From DATAXP01 sp036272935 (lineage in GTDB: Bacteria; Planctomycetota; Planctomycetia; Pirellulales; PNKZ01), in NCBI GenBank assembly GCA_036272935.1, contig DATAXP010000110.1, forward strand, positions 7,253-71,252: DNA of 64,000 bases, given 5' to 3'. Of this stretch, positions 34,455 through 43,008 are shown piece after piece; position 1 is the stretch's first letter, and the number at the start of each line of letters is the position of its first letter. Both the position numbers and the translations under genes were made by a program. Under the pieces are notes generated by a model. That model was given only the letters and a program-made list of their open reading frames with translations. It ran no database searches and was not told where the DNA came from.

Positions 34455-35782
34455 GCGTGCTCACTCTGGGCTGCGCGCACGGTGGTCGCCGCCCGGCCAC
34501 CAGCACGTGGATAGACATTCAACTGGTAGGCGCGTTCAAATTCGCGACCCGAGCGCAGCCGGCCCTCGACAATCAACTTCCAGACGATGTGATTACAACT
34601 CCCCGAAAATGAGTGCATCGCCGTCGACGGCAGCTCGAATGAAAAAAGAGCCGTGTGCGCCTCGCCAGTTTCCGACTCGATTTTTTCGGCGCAGTACAGA
34701 ACCTGTTCCACAACGCGCTGCCGGGCCGTTCGCAGGTTCGTCCCTTGCAGGTAGCGCACCTCTTCGTCGCACACCAGCAGTATGCGGCACCGCTCGATCG
34801 GCGCTCGGCACTGCTGCGAGAGGAATAGCTTGTATCGGCCGCCGGGATAGAGAGGTTGTTGATCGATCTCGAGAATCCGCGTGCCAACTTCCGCGGCGAT
34901 CGCAAACTTTCGTAGCGTCCCGACAATCAACACCACGCCGGCCAGCACAAACGACGCCAGGATCGTTGTGAGCGCCCAATCGCCACTGCCAGCCAGATGC
35001 CGGCGAACGTCGAGCACGACCAGCGCGGCAACCAACACGTTCCAGGCAACCGTTGCTGCGAGCATTCCCCACAGCGACCAGCTCGGCGACGCCGGCGGAA
35101 GCCGGTAGCGCAGTGTCGTACCGGCGCTGTTCGTCAGGTGCGCGTGGCCCGGCACATGGGGAAACAGCTCATTGACATCGACAATCGATTCCAACGGATC
35201 AAGCTCCGCCGCCTTGCGCGCCCACACGGCACGGCGCTCGGTGCTTTTCCCCCAGCTTAGGAGCGTCAGCACCAGCCCGGTGCCGCCGATCGCCAGGAAC
35301 GAAAGCGGAACGACCAGCGCCAGCCAGGCGAACCAATTCTCGCCGCGCACCACGATTGCCCGCTCCGGGTTTTGCGGATCGTACCAGCAGGTGCGTCGCT
35401 CGCCTGGTTTGAATGCGGCGATCGCCTGGCGACACCATGCTTCGTCGTGGATAAACATGGCGACGTTGTCGTACGTCCAGATGCGATGGTCGACACCATC
35501 GATCATGTAGGCAATCCGCACCTCCGGTCGATAGACGACGCGCCCTCGACCGGCGCTTTCTGCGACTCGCGTGTCGAGCACCGTACACTCGGTCGGCTCG
35601 AACGAGTAGTTGGCGCGCCAGTTGGGAACGGTCAACTGGCTGAGAATGACGGCCAACGACACGCAACCCAGCACCAAGAACACGACGAAGAACACGCCCA
35701 GGCTCGCCCCGCCAAGCTTGTCGGAGCGCATATTGCGGCTGCCGCGCTTCTTGCCGAAGAATCGTTTGACGACCTGGGTCAC
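34451..35782 (-). CDS. DUF3592 membrane protein with arrestin-like C-terminus
   Basis: A 443-residue membrane protein, first of a three-gene operon. Membrane segments lie about at 25-45, 160-185, 235-255 and 265-285. Between the first two is a DUF3592 domain with TECTVLDTRVAESAGRG, VRIAYMIDGVD and GERRTCWYDPQNPERAIV. The C-terminal third (about 305-435) is soluble and beta-rich, with PLYPGGRYKLFLSQ and FELPSTAMHSFSGSCNHIVW, matching the style of the arrestin-like protein encoded next. GTG 35782 has AAAGG upstream; ATG 35732 is an alternative. The longer frame to 36280 is antisense to the PQQ gene and rejected. Confidence 0.75.
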   Translation of the reverse strand: MTQVVKRFFGKKRGSRNMRSDKLGGASLGVFFVVFLVLGCVSLAVILSQLTVPNWRANYSFEPTECTVLDTRVAESAGRGRVVYRPEVRIAYMIDGVDHRIWTYDNVAMFIHDEAWCRQAIAAFKPGERRTCWYDPQNPERAIVVRGENWFAWLALVVPLSFLAIGGTGLVLTLLSWGKSTERRAVWARKAAELDPLESIVDVNELFPHVPGHAHLTNSAGTTLRYRLPPASPSWSLWGMLAATVAWNVLVAALVVLDVRRHLAGSGDWALTTILASFVLAGVVLIVGTLRKFAIAAEVGTRILEIDQQPLYPGGRYKLFLSQQCRAPIERCRILLVCDEEVRYLQGTNLRTARQRVVEQVLYCAEKIESETGEAHTALFSFELPSTAMHSFSGSCNHIVWKLIVEGRLRSGREFERAYQLNVYPRAGGRAATTVRAAQSEHA

Positions 35783-35820
35783 GGGGAACCTTTGCGAGTC
35801 GAAGGATTTCGCCGCTCGAT

Positions 35821-35826
35821 TATAAT
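35821..35826 (+). promoter_or_regulatory. TATAAT -10 box 7 nt before the PQQ propeller ATG
   Basis: TATAAT at 35821-35826, then seven bases, then ATG 35834. An earlier in-frame ATG overlaps the box itself and cannot be part of the transcript. No ribosome site is seen, so a leaderless mRNA is likely. Confidence 0.5.
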
Positions 35827-35833
35827 GCAAAGC

Positions 35834-37153
35834 ATGCGCATCGCCTCCTGGCTCCTGTTTCTCATCATCATCGTTGCGCGGACGGTCCGGGCCGAGGAAC
35901 AATCCGACGAGTGGCCGTGTTGGCGTGGGCTGTCGGGGCAAGGAGTCGCGCTGGCGACGAAACTTCCTGACCCGTGGCCCGAGACATGTCCACCGCCGCG
36001 CTGGGAGGCGAAGATCGGTATCGGCTGGTCGAGCCCCGTCGTCGCCGCGGGGCGTCTCGTCGTCAGCGATCGGCAAGGCGACCGCGAACGTGTGCTCGCC
36101 TTCGATGCCGAAAATGGCCGGGAACTCTGGGTTCGCGAGCACCCGATCGATTTCGAAACGCATGCCGTCGGCCGTCGTCACGGAAACGGTCCTAAGGCCA
36201 CCGCGGTGCTCGACGCCGAGCGCGTGTACTGCCTGGGCATTGCCGGTTGGTTGGAATGTCTCGATGCCCGCGACGGACACACGATCTGGCAGGTCAGCCT
36301 ACCGGCGGAGTTCGGCACGCATCAGCCGCTGCCGGGCGATCGCGCGGTGGTCGAGGCGGATGAAGACGTGCTTGTGCCCATCGGCCACGGCCAAGGGGCG
36401 ACCGTGCCGCTGTTCGGCTACACCGGTTCGCCGCGGCTGGAGGGGGACCGCTTGATTTGCTCGGTCGGCGGCGAGCGCGGCGCGACGATCATCGCCTTCG
36501 ACAAGCGCACCGGTAAGCCGGTGTGGCAAGCGCTGCACGAGCACGTTTCGTACTCATCGCCGGTGGTGGCCGAGATCGACGGCATGCGGCAGATCGTGGT
36601 GATGACCGGGCCGCACGTCGTCGGGCTCGATCCTGCCGACGGTCGGCTCCTGTGGAGCCATCCGTTTCAACTCATCTACGACGAGAGCATCAGCACACCG
36701 GTGATAGCCAACGATGTGGTGGTGGTCGGCGGCACGGGCAAGCCGCTCACGGCGCTGCGGATCGAGCGCTCGGGCAACGAATGGTCGTGCCGCCTGGCGT
36801 GGGAGAACTTCGACCTGACGAGTTACCTGTCGAGCATGGTCGTGCGCGATCGTCTGGTGTACGGCATGAGCGACGGTGGCGAGTTCTGCTGCGTCGATCT
36901 GCGCGACGGCAGCACAGTCTGGTCTGGCGGCTCGCATGGGTATTACTCGACACCGGTTTTGGCCGGCGAGCGCATCCTGGCACTCAACGAGCGCGGCTGG
37001 CTGCTGGTGCTGACGGCGCAGCGCTCAGGCTATCGCGAACTGGGGCGCAGCCGATTGGCCGAGGTGGCCACCTGGACGAGCCCGGCAGTCGTCGGCTCGC
37101 GGCTCTACCTGCGCGGCGACGGGCTCGTGCGCTGCTTCGACTTTAGCCAGTGA
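35834..37153 (+). CDS. Exported PQQ-like beta-propeller protein
   Basis: A 439-residue exported propeller, a distant paralogue of the gene at 15606. The signal peptide is MRIASWLLFLIIIVARTVRA, followed by EWPCWRGLSGQG (the WPxWRG opening). Repeated blade motifs are SSPVVAAGRLVVSDR, KATAVLDAERVYCLGIAGWL, STPVIANDVVVVGG and TSPAVVGSRLYLRGDG. No dehydrogenase active-site set is evident. It is divergent from the DUF3592 operon, with start codons 51 bp apart, so the two share a very small promoter region. Function: probably extracytoplasmic binding or assembly. Confidence 0.82.
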   Translation: MRIASWLLFLIIIVARTVRAEEQSDEWPCWRGLSGQGVALATKLPDPWPETCPPPRWEAKIGIGWSSPVVAAGRLVVSDRQGDRERVLAFDAENGRELWVREHPIDFETHAVGRRHGNGPKATAVLDAERVYCLGIAGWLECLDARDGHTIWQVSLPAEFGTHQPLPGDRAVVEADEDVLVPIGHGQGATVPLFGYTGSPRLEGDRLICSVGGERGATIIAFDKRTGKPVWQALHEHVSYSSPVVAEIDGMRQIVVMTGPHVVGLDPADGRLLWSHPFQLIYDESISTPVIANDVVVVGGTGKPLTALRIERSGNEWSCRLAWENFDLTSYLSSMVVRDRLVYGMSDGGEFCCVDLRDGSTVWSGGSHGYYSTPVLAGERILALNERGWLLVLTAQRSGYRELGRSRLAEVATWTSPAVVGSRLYLRGDGLVRCFDFSQ

Positions 37154-37367
37154 TAAAACTCGTGCAGCCTCGTTGATTTTCCGCGCGCCGCGATTCGTTT
37201 CATTGGGGATAGACACTCCCCCACTACCTGTCCTCGCTGCAACCTCAATCGCCACTCGCACTAACGGCTGGCCTACAAAATACGTTGAAAACCGTGGTGA
37301 TTCTTCTATTGTGGGCGACGATCTGCTGAAGCGCACGGAGCTGATTCGAGAACCGCGTTGTCGGCTC

Positions 37368-38234
37368 TCATTCGAACATCAATGCGCGGCGCGTGGCGGC
37401 TGCCTGTGCCTGCTGAGCGGTCCCTGACGACACGCGGTACGATTCCGCCACACGGTACGCCGCCTGCCGGGCGGCGACATCGCCGGAGCGGTGCAGGCCG
37501 ACGGTCAGCGAGGTAGCTCCCGCGAGTTCCTCCTGCTTCACGAATAGCACCTTGCCGTAGCCGCGTGCTTCGCAGCGCAGCTTCACGCGATCGAATCGCC
37601 AATCGGCCGGCGCGGCGAACGTCACGCGGAACGAGTGTGCCCCTTGCAGCGAGTCCTGCGTCGATGGGTGCAGCTTGAAGAACACGCCCGAGCCGTTGCC
37701 GGTCGTGCCACTGGCGACGATCAGCTTCTTGGGCGGAAGCTTGTGATAGGTTTCGTCGGTGCCGGTGTGCTTTGTCCACTGGGCGGCGGCGCCCGGCGTC
37801 CCCTGCACTTGCACTGGGCCGGACGTGACGGTCGCATGCGGACCGAACTCAATCATCGTGGTTCGCTCGGTCGTCTCTTTGCGCTCGATGGGACCGGTGA
37901 TGTCGCTGGCCAGCTCGTTGCGCGGGAAGAAGTCGACCACGCGCAGGCGCCGCTCCGGGCTGCTGATGAACAGCAGCATTTCTTTCAGGTCGTCCTCGCT
38001 GCCGGCGGTCAGCAGCATCGAAACGTTAAACTGCGCCTCGTACAGCCGTTCGTTCGGGCTGAGCCGGTAGGCCGACGGCGGCGTGACATCGCGGCATTCG
38101 ACCACCGTCGCCGTGTCGAATTGCACGCGCGGTGCTGCCGCCGCGGCGCGATCAACGCTGCCGAACGTGCTGCTTGCAACGATCACCGCGGTCGCCAAGA
38201 TCGATCGGACAGGTGACGCAAAGAATGCGGCCAT
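37368..38234 (-). CDS. Exported protein of unknown function
   Basis: A 288-residue protein with a signal peptide (ASPVRSILATAVIVASSTFG, cleaved near AAAA). It then has TVVECRDVTPPSAYRLSPNE, a beta-rich central part (SSPERRLRVVDFFPRNEL) and TFAAPADWRFDRVKLRCEAR. The C-terminal tail is Ala-rich. I recognise no family. ATG 38234 is chosen because GGGGGAA lies ahead; a TTG five codons upstream is the alternative. It is convergent with the PQQ gene, with 214 bp between the stops in which I see no further feature. Confidence 0.65.
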   Translation of the reverse strand: MAAFFASPVRSILATAVIVASSTFGSVDRAAAAAPRVQFDTATVVECRDVTPPSAYRLSPNERLYEAQFNVSMLLTAGSEDDLKEMLLFISSPERRLRVVDFFPRNELASDITGPIERKETTERTTMIEFGPHATVTSGPVQVQGTPGAAAQWTKHTGTDETYHKLPPKKLIVASGTTGNGSGVFFKLHPSTQDSLQGAHSFRVTFAAPADWRFDRVKLRCEARGYGKVLFVKQEELAGATSLTVGLHRSGDVAARQAAYRVAESYRVSSGTAQQAQAAATRRALMFE

Positions 38235-38396
38235 CCGTGTTTCCCCCAATTGCCAGGTGCGAGAACTTGCTGCTTCGGAGAGCGGGCATGTCCAGCCCTT
38301 GCAGCGGCCCGGCCATGGGCTTGATCGCTGTTACTTACGCCGGTCGGGCGACGATGGATCGCGCGAAAATGTTTTTCGCCTGCTAGCAAGAACCGT

Positions 38397-38882
38397 TCAG
38401 ACACCGGTGGCGTAGCGTTCGGCGTATTCCAGAATCCACAGATCGATCAACTCGCGGAACGTTGCCTGATCGACCTCGGCCAGTCGTTGATAGTGCGAAC
38501 GGTTGAACAACTCCTTGTTGCGGATCGTCGCCTTGCCCAGCAATTCCAACACTTGGGCCGAGCTGAACGGACGGATGCTCATTTCCAGCCGGCTGTAAAA
38601 GTTTCGCCGCTGGCCGTCGCCACCGAGGACCAGGTCATCTCGACTGACGGCCGCGCCCCAGCCGCGGTCGCCGACGACTGTTTCGAACCGAAAGCCGGGA
38701 AAATGATCGGGGAGCCGGCCGACGCACTGCTCGATGTGCTCCGAGAGCTCGAGCCGCAGTTGCGTGTGCAACCGCTTCAGCTCTTCTTCGCTGATCGCTT
38801 GCCGCGCCGCCTCGCGCGCCCGCACTTCGCCTGAGCGCTGACCGCGCTCGACCGCCTTCTCCAAGCGCTTCTGAAAGTCCAT
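38397..38882 (-). CDS. Conserved-looking protein of unknown function, downstream of tex
   Basis: A 161-residue cytoplasmic protein. The N-terminal 50 residues are charged and helical (MDFQKRLEKAVERGQRSGEV), then RFETVVGDRGWGAAVSRDDL and a helical C-terminus. No recognised domain. It starts 28 bp after the tex stop, so it is probably in the same transcript. A GAGG sequence lies about 13 bases ahead of ATG; the frame extending to 38984 overlaps tex and is not used. Confidence 0.65.
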   Translation of the reverse strand: MDFQKRLEKAVERGQRSGEVRAREAARQAISEEELKRLHTQLRLELSEHIEQCVGRLPDHFPGFRFETVVGDRGWGAAVSRDDLVLGGDGQRRNFYSRLEMSIRPFSSAQVLELLGKATIRNKELFNRSHYQRLAEVDQATFRELIDLWILEYAERYATGV

Positions 38883-38910
38883 GACCGGCAACCTCGGCGA
38901 TCGCGCCGCC

Positions 38911-41721
38911 TCAAGAGGGCTTCGAAGGTTCGCCGTCGGCCGGCTTGTCGTGCGTGATTTTCCAGAACTGCTGCAAGTCACCAAAGGTTCGCAGCGGCGC
39001 TTTGCCTTCGCGCATCTCCTTACTCAACGGCACCACCGGCTTCGGCTTCGCATGCGGTTTCGGCCGCGCCGGCGGCGGCCCTTGCGACTTGACAAAGTGC
39101 GGTTTGCCGCCGCCCTGCTTAGCATGCTGGGGTCGTTGCTGCGGCGGACGCCCGGGGCGCGGTGGCCGCGATTGACCCTGCGGCGGCGCCTGCCCGTCGG
39201 CCGTGGGCTGACTTGGCTTGCCTCTTCGCGGCGGTGGCACCGCGCGCCGCTGCGCGGGATCGATCATCGTCAACGAAACACGGCGCCGCTGCTTGTCGAC
39301 TTCCAACACCCACACCTTCACGATGTCGCCGACGCTCACTACCTCGTGCGGATCCTGCACATACCGATCGGCCAACTGGCTGATGTGCACCAGGCCGCTG
39401 TCCTTCAGGCCAATATCAATGAACGCGCCAAAATCGACCACGTTCAACACCGTGCCGGCCAGCTCCATGCCCGCAGCCAGATCGTCGATCTTGAGCACGC
39501 CCTTCTTGAAGATCGGCGGCGGCAGCGATTCGCGCGGATCGCGCCCAGGGCGCGCCAACTGCGCCACAATGTCGCGCAGCGTCAACGCGCCCAGCTTCAA
39601 CTCTTCGAGCAACGGATCGATTTGCAATTCCGCGGTCCGTTGACCCAACTGCGCAGCGCGCTCCTTGTCGAGCAGGTCGGCCGGCGTCGCTCCCAGCCGG
39701 GCAAGCACCTGCTCGGCAGCAGGATAACTTTCTGGATGAATCCAGGTGACATCCAAAGGATTTTCGCCGCCAACGATCTTCAAGAACCCGGCGGCCTGCA
39801 CGTACGTTCCTTCGCCGAAGCCGCTCACCTGCTTCAGTTGTTCGCGGCTTTTGAACGGTCCGTTGGCCGCGCGATGATCGTAAACGCGCTGGGCAGTGAG
39901 CTGGTTCATCCCCGCCACGTGCCGCAGCAGGGCGGGGCTGGCGGTGTTCAAATCGACGCCCACGTAGTTCACACAGCTTTCGACCACGGCATCGAGCGAA
40001 TCGCGCAGGTGCTTGGCCTTCACGTCGTGCTGATACATGCCGACGCCGATGTTCGCCGCGTCGATCTTCACCAGCTCGCTGAGCGGGTCCTGCAACCGCC
40101 GGCCGATCGATATCGCGCCGCGGAGCGTGGCGTCGTAGTGCGGAAACTCGACGCGGCTCAACGGGCTGGTGGAATAGACGCTCGCGCCGGCCTCGTTGAC
40201 GATCACGTACGACACGCCAGCGTCGGCCAGCTCGGCGGCGAGCAAGTCGCTGACGAAGCGTTCCGTCTCGCGGCAGGCGGTGCCGTTGCCGATCACGATC
40301 ACGCCAAGTTGATGCTGCTTCACCAGCTCGACGACTTTCGCCTTCGCCTCGGCGCGGCGTTCTTCTTTCCCGATGAGATGAATCAGCGCGTGGTCCAGCA
40401 AGTTGCCGAATTCATCGAGCGCCACCAGCTTGCAGCCGCTCTTGTAGCCGGGATCGACCGCCAGCAAGCGCCGATCGCGCACCGGTGGCTGCAACAGGAG
40501 ATTGCGCAGGTTGCGGGCGAACACTTCGACGGCATGCGTCTCGGCATCGTCGGTCAGCTCGCGGCGGATTTCGCGCTCGAGGCTCGGCAACACCAGCCGC
40601 GCCAACGCATCGCGGCCGCAGCCGCGCAGGAAATCGGCATGCGGATGTCCGGAGGGCACCACCAGCTCGTCGACCGTCTGGTGCATTGCCTCCAGATCGC
40701 ACTCCACGCGCACGCGCAGTGCCCGGGCACGCTCGCCACGATTGATCGCCAGCACCCGGTGCGGCGGAATCTTGCCGAGCGCTTCGCTGTACTGGAAATA
40801 ATCGCGGAACGCTCGCTGATCTTTCAGCTCTTTTTCTTTCCGCTTGTCCTTTTTACGGTCGGCCTTTTTCGCGGCGCGCCGATCGCGCGACGGCGGTTCC
40901 GTAGTTTCGCCGGTCGGCTGCGTCTGGACCTGTCCGTTCGTGCTGCCGCTCTCCGAAACTGGTTCGGGCGCCGCCTCGGATTGCGTCGGAGAATCGGTAG
41001 GCCCAACGGTCGCCGGCGGTGCCATCTCTGTTTCTTGCGCCGTTTCGTGCGTCGCAACCACCGGTGCCGCCTCGGCCGCCGCTTCCGGTTCCTTTTTCAC
41101 TTCCGGCTCGACGGCCGACGAAACAATCTTTCCCGTCCGTTCGAGAATCGCCCGCAGCTTGCCGCGCAGGTCGGCGCGTTCGGCGAACATTTCGGCCAGG
41201 ATGTGACCCGCTCCCAGCAATGCGTCGGCCGGGGTGGTGACTTGCTTGTCGGGCGGCGCCGTGGCCACGTTCACAAAGTCGGCGGCCCTGGCATCGAGAT
41301 CGGCGCATGCCGCGTCACCGGCGAGAATCTCGAGCGCCAACGGCTCGAGTCCCCGGGCCCGCGCGCTGGTCGCGAGCGTCTGCTTCTTCGGCTTATAGGG
41401 AAGATAAAGGTCTTCCAGCCGCTTGGTGGTGTCGGCTGCTTCGATCGCCGCGGCGAGCGCCGGCGTGAGTTTCCCTTGCGACTCGATCGATCGCAGGATG
41501 GTATGCTTGCGCTCGGCCAACAATCGCTGACGAAGCACGCGCTCCTGGATGCTGCGGATTTGCTCTTCGTCGAGCCCCCCGGTCTGGTCCTTGCGGTAGC
41601 GCGTGATGAACGGAACGGTGTTCCCTTCATCAAGCAGCGCGACCACCGCCGAAACGCGATTTTGTTGCAGCCCCAAACTTTGCGAGACCTGAGCGAGGTC
41701 GATCGCCGGCGGAGATGGCAT
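38911..41721 (-). CDS. tex: Tex RNA-binding transcription accessory protein with inserted linker
   Basis: Tex binds nucleic acid and affects transcription; the family has an N-terminal HtH region, a YqgF (RuvC-like) domain, HhH motifs and a C-terminal S1 domain. All are present: ALLDEGNTVPFITRYRK near residue 30, LLAVDPGYKSGCKLVALD (YqgF, about 415), VGVDLNTASPALLRHVAG and FKSREQLKQVSGFGEGTYVQ (HhH), and S1 with VVDFGAFIDIGLKDSGLVHI (about 755-815). Two oddities: residues about 204-300 are a disordered Glu/Pro/Ala then Lys-rich insertion in the N-terminal part, and a Pro/Gln/Lys-rich tail of about 100 residues follows S1. At 936 residues it is well above the usual 720-780. Confidence 0.92.
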   Translation of the reverse strand: MPSPPAIDLAQVSQSLGLQQNRVSAVVALLDEGNTVPFITRYRKDQTGGLDEEQIRSIQERVLRQRLLAERKHTILRSIESQGKLTPALAAAIEAADTTKRLEDLYLPYKPKKQTLATSARARGLEPLALEILAGDAACADLDARAADFVNVATAPPDKQVTTPADALLGAGHILAEMFAERADLRGKLRAILERTGKIVSSAVEPEVKKEPEAAAEAAPVVATHETAQETEMAPPATVGPTDSPTQSEAAPEPVSESGSTNGQVQTQPTGETTEPPSRDRRAAKKADRKKDKRKEKELKDQRAFRDYFQYSEALGKIPPHRVLAINRGERARALRVRVECDLEAMHQTVDELVVPSGHPHADFLRGCGRDALARLVLPSLEREIRRELTDDAETHAVEVFARNLRNLLLQPPVRDRRLLAVDPGYKSGCKLVALDEFGNLLDHALIHLIGKEERRAEAKAKVVELVKQHQLGVIVIGNGTACRETERFVSDLLAAELADAGVSYVIVNEAGASVYSTSPLSRVEFPHYDATLRGAISIGRRLQDPLSELVKIDAANIGVGMYQHDVKAKHLRDSLDAVVESCVNYVGVDLNTASPALLRHVAGMNQLTAQRVYDHRAANGPFKSREQLKQVSGFGEGTYVQAAGFLKIVGGENPLDVTWIHPESYPAAEQVLARLGATPADLLDKERAAQLGQRTAELQIDPLLEELKLGALTLRDIVAQLARPGRDPRESLPPPIFKKGVLKIDDLAAGMELAGTVLNVVDFGAFIDIGLKDSGLVHISQLADRYVQDPHEVVSVGDIVKVWVLEVDKQRRRVSLTMIDPAQRRAVPPPRRGKPSQPTADGQAPPQGQSRPPRPGRPPQQRPQHAKQGGGKPHFVKSQGPPPARPKPHAKPKPVVPLSKEMREGKAPLRTFGDLQQFWKITHDKPADGEPSKPS

Positions 41722-41874
41722 ACCAAAAGAATCCGAAAGTCGGTCGCCGCAATGCCCCAACAGCACTGGCTGAAACGATTTGGCAATCTAGCCAACGAGC
41801 GCACGCGATGTCAAGCGCGCTTGCGTGCTTCGATGCTTTCGAGCAACAGCTCCGATGGACGTGATCGTTCAACT

Positions 41875-42909
41875 TCACTCGCGCCGGCCCACGGCGCGCA
41901 GCGCAATGCGCCACAGCCCTTGATCGACCGTGATGTAAAGCATGCCGCGTTCCGCGCCGCGACCGAACTCGACGTTGCTCGGCAAGCCGACGGCATTGGC
42001 GGCCTGTTGGTTCGCTGGTCCGGTGGGGATAAATGCGACCTCGTGGCTGTCGACCGGATCGAGCACCATTACGCCGGGACGCTGCGGGGTGCGCACCGCG
42101 AGATACAGCCGTCCCCTGCTGTCGACCGTCATGCCGTCGCAGCCGGGCTCGATGCCAAAGTCGATCAGCGAGCGCGGCTCGTCGATCACCCGCCCGTGGA
42201 CGTCCAATGTCAAGGCGAACACCTTCATCGGCCCCGGCGCGGACGGCGGAGCGTTGGGTTCGATGCGCTCGCTGCCGTTGTCGGTGTCGGCGACGTACAG
42301 CGTGCGCTCGTCGGGCGAGAGCACCAGCCCGTTCGGCTTACTCAAGGCGTGCGTCAACTCGCTGACGCTGCCGTCGGAATCGACGCGGTACACGGCGCGG
42401 TGCTCCAGCTCGCGCTGCTCGGGGCCGACGTACTTTGGATCGGTGACATAAATCCGTCCGCGGCGGTCGATGCACAGATCGTTCGGGGCGTTGAAGCGCT
42501 TGCCGTGGTACCGATCGACGATCACCGACCGCTTGCCAGAGCGCACGTCCCAGCGCGCCAGACAACGGCCGCCGCCATCGGCCCCTTCGCAGGCGATCAA
42601 TGTGCCGTCGTCGGCAAACGCCAGGCCGTTCGACTTGTGGCTGTCGTCGGTGAAGACGGTCGTGCGCATCCTCTGCGGGTCGAAGCGCAGGATCATGCCA
42701 CGGTCGGCCCCCATCGGAATGTCGGAGAAATAAATCGTTCCGTCGATCGCCGCCGCGGGGCCTTCGCTGAGTCCGCCGTGGATCGGAGCACTGCGTGCGA
42801 AGACCTGCTCCAGCCGCGACGCGGCCGAAACCACCTCGTCGCCTTGCGGCGGGGGAATCGACGGCGGCGCGGTGAGGACAAGTGCGACCATCAAAACCGA
42901 ATGAACCAT
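41875..42909 (-). CDS. SMP-30/gluconolactonase family protein, exported
   Basis: A 344-residue six-bladed propeller of the SMP-30/gluconolaconase/LRE-like family. A weak N-terminal signal (VHSVLMVALVLTAPP) precedes the domain. Metal and substrate signatures are GLSEGPAAAIDGTIYFSDI, KSNGLAFADDGTLIACEGA, RFNAPNDLCIDRRGRIYVTDP, KPNGLVLSPDERTLYVADT and PDGMTV-like GCDGMTVDSRGRLYLAV. Such enzymes open lactones of sugar acids using a divalent ion. Substrate not inferable. A palindrome separates it from the upstream tandem hydrolase on the same strand. Confidence 0.85.
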   Translation of the reverse strand: MVHSVLMVALVLTAPPSIPPPQGDEVVSAASRLEQVFARSAPIHGGLSEGPAAAIDGTIYFSDIPMGADRGMILRFDPQRMRTTVFTDDSHKSNGLAFADDGTLIACEGADGGGRCLARWDVRSGKRSVIVDRYHGKRFNAPNDLCIDRRGRIYVTDPKYVGPEQRELEHRAVYRVDSDGSVSELTHALSKPNGLVLSPDERTLYVADTDNGSERIEPNAPPSAPGPMKVFALTLDVHGRVIDEPRSLIDFGIEPGCDGMTVDSRGRLYLAVRTPQRPGVMVLDPVDSHEVAFIPTGPANQQAANAVGLPSNVEFGRGAERGMLYITVDQGLWRIALRAVGRRE

Positions 42910-42923
42910 CGCCGCTACTCCTT

Positions 42924-43008
42924 AGGCGAGCGGGGCCAGTAATGGCCCCGGTAACGCAACAGCTGCCCACGGCGAAATTACCGGGGCGTTCACACGCCCC
43001 GCTCGCCT
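42924..43008. repeat. Nested palindrome between the hydrolase and SMP-30 genes
   Basis: Outer arms AGGCGAGCGGGG (42924-42935) and CCCCGCTCGCCT (42997-43008); inner arms CCCCGGTAA (42945-42953) and TTACCGGGG (42978-42986). It begins right after the TAA stop of the hydrolase gene and is likely both a dispersed repeat and a terminator. Confidence 0.75.

Noticed and set aside
34451..36280. DUF3592 gene starting at 36280
   Set aside because: The added 166 residues are antisense to the PQQ propeller and have no family match; GTG 35782 or ATG 35732 fit better.
38881..42942. Open frame of over 1350 codons on the plus strand opposite tex and the SMP-30 gene
   Set aside because: It is antisense to two well-supported genes, has no recognised domain and arises from GC-rich codon bias on the other strand.
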